Part shown: piece after piece, positions 62,401 through 64,000 of the stretch | How the letters are laid out: every line of letters starts with the position of its first letter | Position numbering within the stretch: position 1 is the stretch's first letter | Assembly: GCA_963772445.1 (NCBI GenBank) | Contig: CAVYXK010000019.1 | Location: 1-64,000, forward strand | Length of the DNA: 64,000 nucleotides | Direction of reading: 5' to 3' | Source of the DNA: CAVYXK01 sp963772445 | GTDB lineage: Bacteria > Pseudomonadota > Alphaproteobacteria > Acetobacterales > Acetobacteraceae | Notes under the pieces: generated by a model | Seen by the model: the letters and a program-made list of their open reading frames with translations, nothing else | Told to the model about the DNA's origin: nothing | Database searches by the model: none | Made by a program: the position numbers and the translations under genes

Positions 62401-62791
62401 CATCGTCGGCCTGCGGCGCGGACACCGCAGTGAGCAGGCGCGCCACGGAATCGAGCGCGCGGTCGGTGTCGTCGCCGGAGAACGGTGCCTGGTGCGCCCA
62501 TTTGTTGCGCCAGTCACGGACTTCCTGCACCAGCGAGCGTTCGGCGCGGCCGAGCGTGCGGCCGAACACGTCGTTCCAGGTCTCCCACATCAGCTTCAGC
62601 AGGCCGGCCACATCCCACTGCGCGACCGGCTTGTTGCCCAGCATCGGGTCGTCCACGAAGCGGCGTACCGCGTCCATGCGCACAGTGCCGCCCTTCACGG
62701 CCGACTGGATTTCGCGGTCGACGAACGGCGCGAGGCCGGCCCGCAGCAGGTCCATCGCCTGGTTGACACGTTCCTGGTTGGTGATGGCCAT
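59441..62791 (-). CDS. Large ATPase with Swt1-type HEPN and DUF499 domains
   Basis: 1116 residues from ATG 62791. Residues 1-115 form a Swt1-type HEPN domain whose R-x4-H motif is RNKWAH (Arg95, His100). The DUF499 ATPase follows: Walker A NFGGGKTHS (Lys252), then VVLVGNKISPGNPSVKPDGT, and Walker B LILIDEWVAYA (Asp363-Glu364), then LLVISLPASDTSTS. A helical region follows (YPIHPEVFDRLYTDW, then RTRGVLRLMATVIH). The last 140 residues include PKRYHGTIELD and end in a beta-rich tail (VRVTLEIEATVQGGVPENVV). DUF499 proteins occur in anti-phage islands with DUF1156 methyltransferases, absent here. It starts three bases after the HepT-like stop, so the three genes are one operon. Intact. Confidence 0.85.
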   Translation of the reverse strand: MAITNQERVNQAMDLLRAGLAPFVDREIQSAVKGGTVRMDAVRRFVDDPMLGNKPVAQWDVAGLLKLMWETWNDVFGRTLGRAERSLVQEVRDWRNKWAHQAPFSGDDTDRALDSVARLLTAVSAPQADDVNRMKMELRRLIFEEHARTERRRSAGTAIESQVTGSLKPWREVVTPHRDVASGRYQQAEFAADLWQVHLGEGTDEYRNPVEFFRRTFLTESLKDLLIGAMRRLAGDGGDPVVELQTNFGGGKTHSMLALYHLFSGTAPGELLGVDALMAEAGITALPPKVNRVVLVGNKISPGNPSVKPDGTVVKTLWGELAWQLGRKPGFEMVRQDDERATSPGDTLRKLMNEYGPCLILIDEWVAYARQLHDDIDLPAGNFETHFSFAQALSELARAAQHCLLVISLPASDTSTSPHAQADDEEVGGIRGRSALARLKNVIGRVELSWAPASTEEGFEIVRRRLFEPLLGRDQFTARDNVARAFADLYRTQHQEFPPECRDSDYEKRLKAAYPIHPEVFDRLYTDWSTLVKFQRTRGVLRLMATVIHSLWEKGDRNPLIMPANIPIDDPRVRDELTRYLSDQWRPIIEKDVDGPNALPLRIDAEVPNLGKYAATRRVARTLYLGSAPTASAANRGIEDRRVKLGCVMPGEVPAVFGDALRRLSAAATFLYQDGPRYWYSTQPTVTKLAEDRAEQYKRNPDPVVAEIANRLCADLRAMGDFRRIHTMPQSGADVPDDMEARLVVLAIDHPYSRDTNNKAQAAAQAILQSRGTSPRLFQNTLVFLAVDQARLQDLDEAVRRWLAWKSILDEQKELNLDPHQVRQAETQQKSADGAAAGRIPEAYQWLLVPVQTTPQLPMQWQAYRLSGQESLAIRAGKKLKSEELLVPSLAGTRLRMELDRVPLWRGDHVAICQLAEDFARYAYLPRLCDSGVLVTAVQDGQALLLWQKELFAYADSYDEAAGRYRGLRCGQRVDVIQSSSEGLVVKPDVAFRQQQADQAAAAATIVRPVVTGAAEDGGQIGTLDGPRPGPGGAKSSTRPKRYHGTIELDAARVGRDAGRIAEEIIAHLSGIVGANVRVTLEIEATVQGGVPENVVRTVTENSRTLKFTSHGFEKE

Positions 62792-62794
62792 GGG

Positions 62795-63061
62795 TCAGTC
62801 CCTGGACAGAAGGGGAGTGAGCAGCGGCAGCAGCGCGGGAATTTCCACCGTCACGGTTTTCCAGACGACTTCATGATCGATATCGGCATGGGCATGGACC
62901 AGCCGGTTGCGCATGCCGACGATCTGGATCGCCTGCACCAGAGCGAACAGCAGCATCTCGTCGGTGTCGAGGTCGGACCGCTGGCGCCCGGCGACGAACC
63001 GCTCCGCCGTCTGCGTGGCCTCGATCATGTGACCGATGCGGATGGCATCCTCAGGCTGCAA
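62795..63061 (-). CDS. HepT-like HEPN protein, internally shortened
   Basis: 88 residues if it starts at TTG 63061, which has GGAG eight bases upstream and overlaps the nucleotidyltransferase stop; an ATG at 63091 is also in frame. The sequence starts DAIRIGHMIEATQTAERFVA and has LDTDEMLLFALVQAIQIVGM, then the HEPN motif RNRLVHAH and DIDHEVVWKTVTVEIPALLP. HepT proteins normally have about 25 more residues (IGEAA....PW..I) between AIQI and VGMRN; here these are missing in frame. The motif also ends HAH rather than HAY, the tyrosine that MntA AMPylates. It may be an inactive toxin or a diverged form. Confidence 0.75.
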   Translation of the reverse strand: MQPEDAIRIGHMIEATQTAERFVAGRQRSDLDTDEMLLFALVQAIQIVGMRNRLVHAHADIDHEVVWKTVTVEIPALLPLLTPLLSRD

Positions 63062-63353
63062 ATTGCGTCTCCGCCGTGCGCACCACCTCATTGCGGAAAT
63101 ACCGGCTCAGGTCGCAGGCGGTGCGGAGATCGACCCTGCGCCCGCCGAGAAGCCCGGACAGATCGATTTCGATCTGCGCCATTGTCAGCAGGCCAGGGGT
63201 CGCGTCCGGTTCGAATTCCACCAGCAGGTCCACATCGCTGTCCGGCCGGTGGGTGCCTTCCAGCGTGGAGCCGAACAACGACAGCCGCCGGATGCGGTAG
63301 CGCCGGCAAACCTCGGCCAAGGCGGCGTTGTCGGGAAACACCCGAGCGGGCAT
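63051..63353 (-). CDS. MntA-like minimal nucleotidyltransferase (antitoxin)
   Basis: 100 residues from ATG 63353; a GTG one codon earlier is possible. The catalytic motif is LSLFGSTLEGTHRPDSDVDL: GS followed by Asp-x-Asp (DSDVD), with a later Arg-Val-Asp (GGRRVDLRTACDLS) as the third acidic position. MntA enzymes AMPylate the HEPN toxin HepT on its HxY tyrosine. The gene overlaps the HepT-like gene by about ten bases. In this pair the target tyrosine is changed, so the partnership may have shifted. Intact. Confidence 0.85.
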   Translation of the reverse strand: MPARVFPDNAALAEVCRRYRIRRLSLFGSTLEGTHRPDSDVDLLVEFEPDATPGLLTMAQIEIDLSGLLGGRRVDLRTACDLSRYFRNEVVRTAETQFAA

Positions 63354-63448
63354 CACCTGCTCCTAGAGCTCCAACGATTTAGCCATCTGGCTGAGTGGGT
63401 CGCGCACCAGGCGGGCAGTTTCGAGCGCTCGGAAGGTGCTCCGCATCT
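63354..63448. other. Short gap before the nucleotidyltransferase
   Basis: A 27-codon minus-strand frame (starting MRSTFRALETARLVRDPLSQ) ends at about 63364. It may be a leader or a scrap. No other feature. Confidence 0.3.
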
Positions 63449-64000
63449 CTACCGCTCCTCCCGAGCTTCGTTCGTCTGTGAAGGCCATGCGTTCAGGTAT
63501 TCGATCCAGTTCTCTACGTTCCGCACGACAGCGCAGACCTTGGCCGCTGCATCGCGGGTCACGGCGTACTCGTTCGCATGTGCCAAGTTATCGCGTAGGT
63601 TATTTGCCTCCGCCATCTCGGCCTCGAACCTCGTCTTACTGCCCGCGAACTTACAACTCTTCCGGATTATGGTGATCTTGTCCGCAAATTGCGTGAGCAG
63701 AAGGTCATCAACCAGGTTGTCGTCGGCCTTGGCCTTCCGGCGTTCAGAGTCGACATTGTTTCTCCGGTTCTCGGACAGGCGGTTCTTCCATTCGTTCGAT
63801 GCTCCGAATTCTCGACGGATGGCCTCAGCCATCGTCATCTCAAGATGGGTTATCACCGCGAACAGCGCAGCCCGTACCGGCAGTTGCTGCAGGTCGGAAA
63901 GACTTACGAGCCCGCTGACTTCTGAGCCCGATATGACGAGGCGACAACCATGGCGATCGGCGGTCCGAACGAAGGTCAGGATACCGGCATCCGCGCCGAT
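63449..64000 (-). CDS. CBS-like/HEPN-like protein (partial, runs off the window)
   Basis: The minus frame is open from the window edge to 63449, giving at least 183 residues. The N-terminal visible part (GCRLVISGSEVSGLVSLSDL then QQLPVRAALFAVITHLEMTM) matches the end of a CBS domain. The C-terminal part is helical and contains LRDNLAHANEYAVTRDAAAK, an R-x4-H motif (Arg-Asp-Asn-Leu-Ala-His) like HEPN ribonucleases. I recall this fusion as a family of unknown function. It precedes the MntA-HepT-DUF499 operon on the same strand, about 95 bases away. Confidence 0.65.
   Translation of the reverse strand: MGADAGILTFVRTADRHGCRLVISGSEVSGLVSLSDLQQLPVRAALFAVITHLEMTMAEAIRREFGASNEWKNRLSENRRNNVDSERRKAKADDNLVDDLLLTQFADKITIIRKSCKFAGSKTRFEAEMAEANNLRDNLAHANEYAVTRDAAAKVCAVVRNVENWIEYLNAWPSQTNEAREER

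Noticed and set aside
61145..63382. A 745-codon plus-strand open frame opposite the DUF499 operon
   Set aside because: It is the antisense shadow of the high-GC DUF499, HepT-like and MntA genes. Its sequence is Arg/His/Gln-rich with no domain, while the minus strand shows clear motifs.
1..64000. CRISPR arrays, tRNA and rRNA genes
   Set aside because: No regularly spaced short direct repeats and no recognisable tRNA or rRNA segments were found by reading. A covariance-model search could still detect a tRNA that I missed.

Overview
The window is high-GC DNA dominated by accessory content. It looks like an alphaproteobacterium; Acetobacteraceae or a related Rhodospirillales lineage is my best guess from the style of the IS elements, the TAXI protein and the branched-chain dehydrogenase genes. 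That is inference, because no rRNA, tRNA or core marker was found. About a third of the window is insertion sequences, their remnants, or genes broken beside them.

Layout, left to right. 0-3.4 kb: a sugar-nucleotide epimerase, a membrane-anchored TPR protein and a GH114-type polygalactosaminidase, resembling part of a Pel-like exopolysaccharide locus. 3.4-7.2 kb: two head-to-head IS66 scraps, a frameshifted PEP-CTERM spherulin-4-like protein, an IS1634-like scrap and an IS1595 element. 7.2-11.9 kb: a serine recombinase operon, the 3' end of a group II intron, and a divergent pair (TPR/Sel1-like protein and TAXI solute-binding protein). 12-16.4 kb: more scraps, a LuxR-type regulator, two unknown small genes and a complete ISL3 element with an 8-bp target duplication.

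16.9-21.9 kb: a branched-chain 2-oxoacid dehydrogenase operon (E1 alpha, E1 beta, E2, E3) whose E2 gene is broken inside the lipoyl domain. 22-35 kb: a catabolic region with an epimerase, amidase, amidohydrolase, enolase-superfamily enzyme and PrpF-like isomerase. It ends in a CoA-transferase / MaoC hydratase / CitE-like lyase set divergent from a LysR gene, the arrangement of itaconate-degradation (ict-ich-ccl) operons. Several of these genes carry single-base frameshifts.

35.3-46.2 kb: two almost identical 2.66-kb IS91-like elements (tyrosine recombinase plus HUH transposase) in direct orientation. They flank an older inverted relative, a VOC protein, a DUF4336 protein and two small genes. 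46.6-48.5 kb: a LysR gene divergent from a membrane protein. 48.5-55 kb: two broken SRAP (YedK-like) genes and the two ends of a LigD-type ligase. Between the ligase ends lie a two-gene CBASS (CD-NTase plus Cap15-like effector), an ISAzo13-family transposase and a perfect 42-nt palindrome.

55-59 kb: a GH17-like hydrolase, a trypsin-like protease and a patchwork of truncated genes. 59.4-64 kb: a minus-strand cluster of MntA-like nucleotidyltransferase, shortened HepT-like HEPN protein and a 1116-residue Swt1-HEPN/DUF499 ATPase, preceded by a CBS-like/HEPN-like protein that runs off the window. This HEPN-rich cluster is the best candidate for an undescribed defence system. The 48-64 kb stretch reads as a defence island that has been repeatedly invaded by mobile elements.
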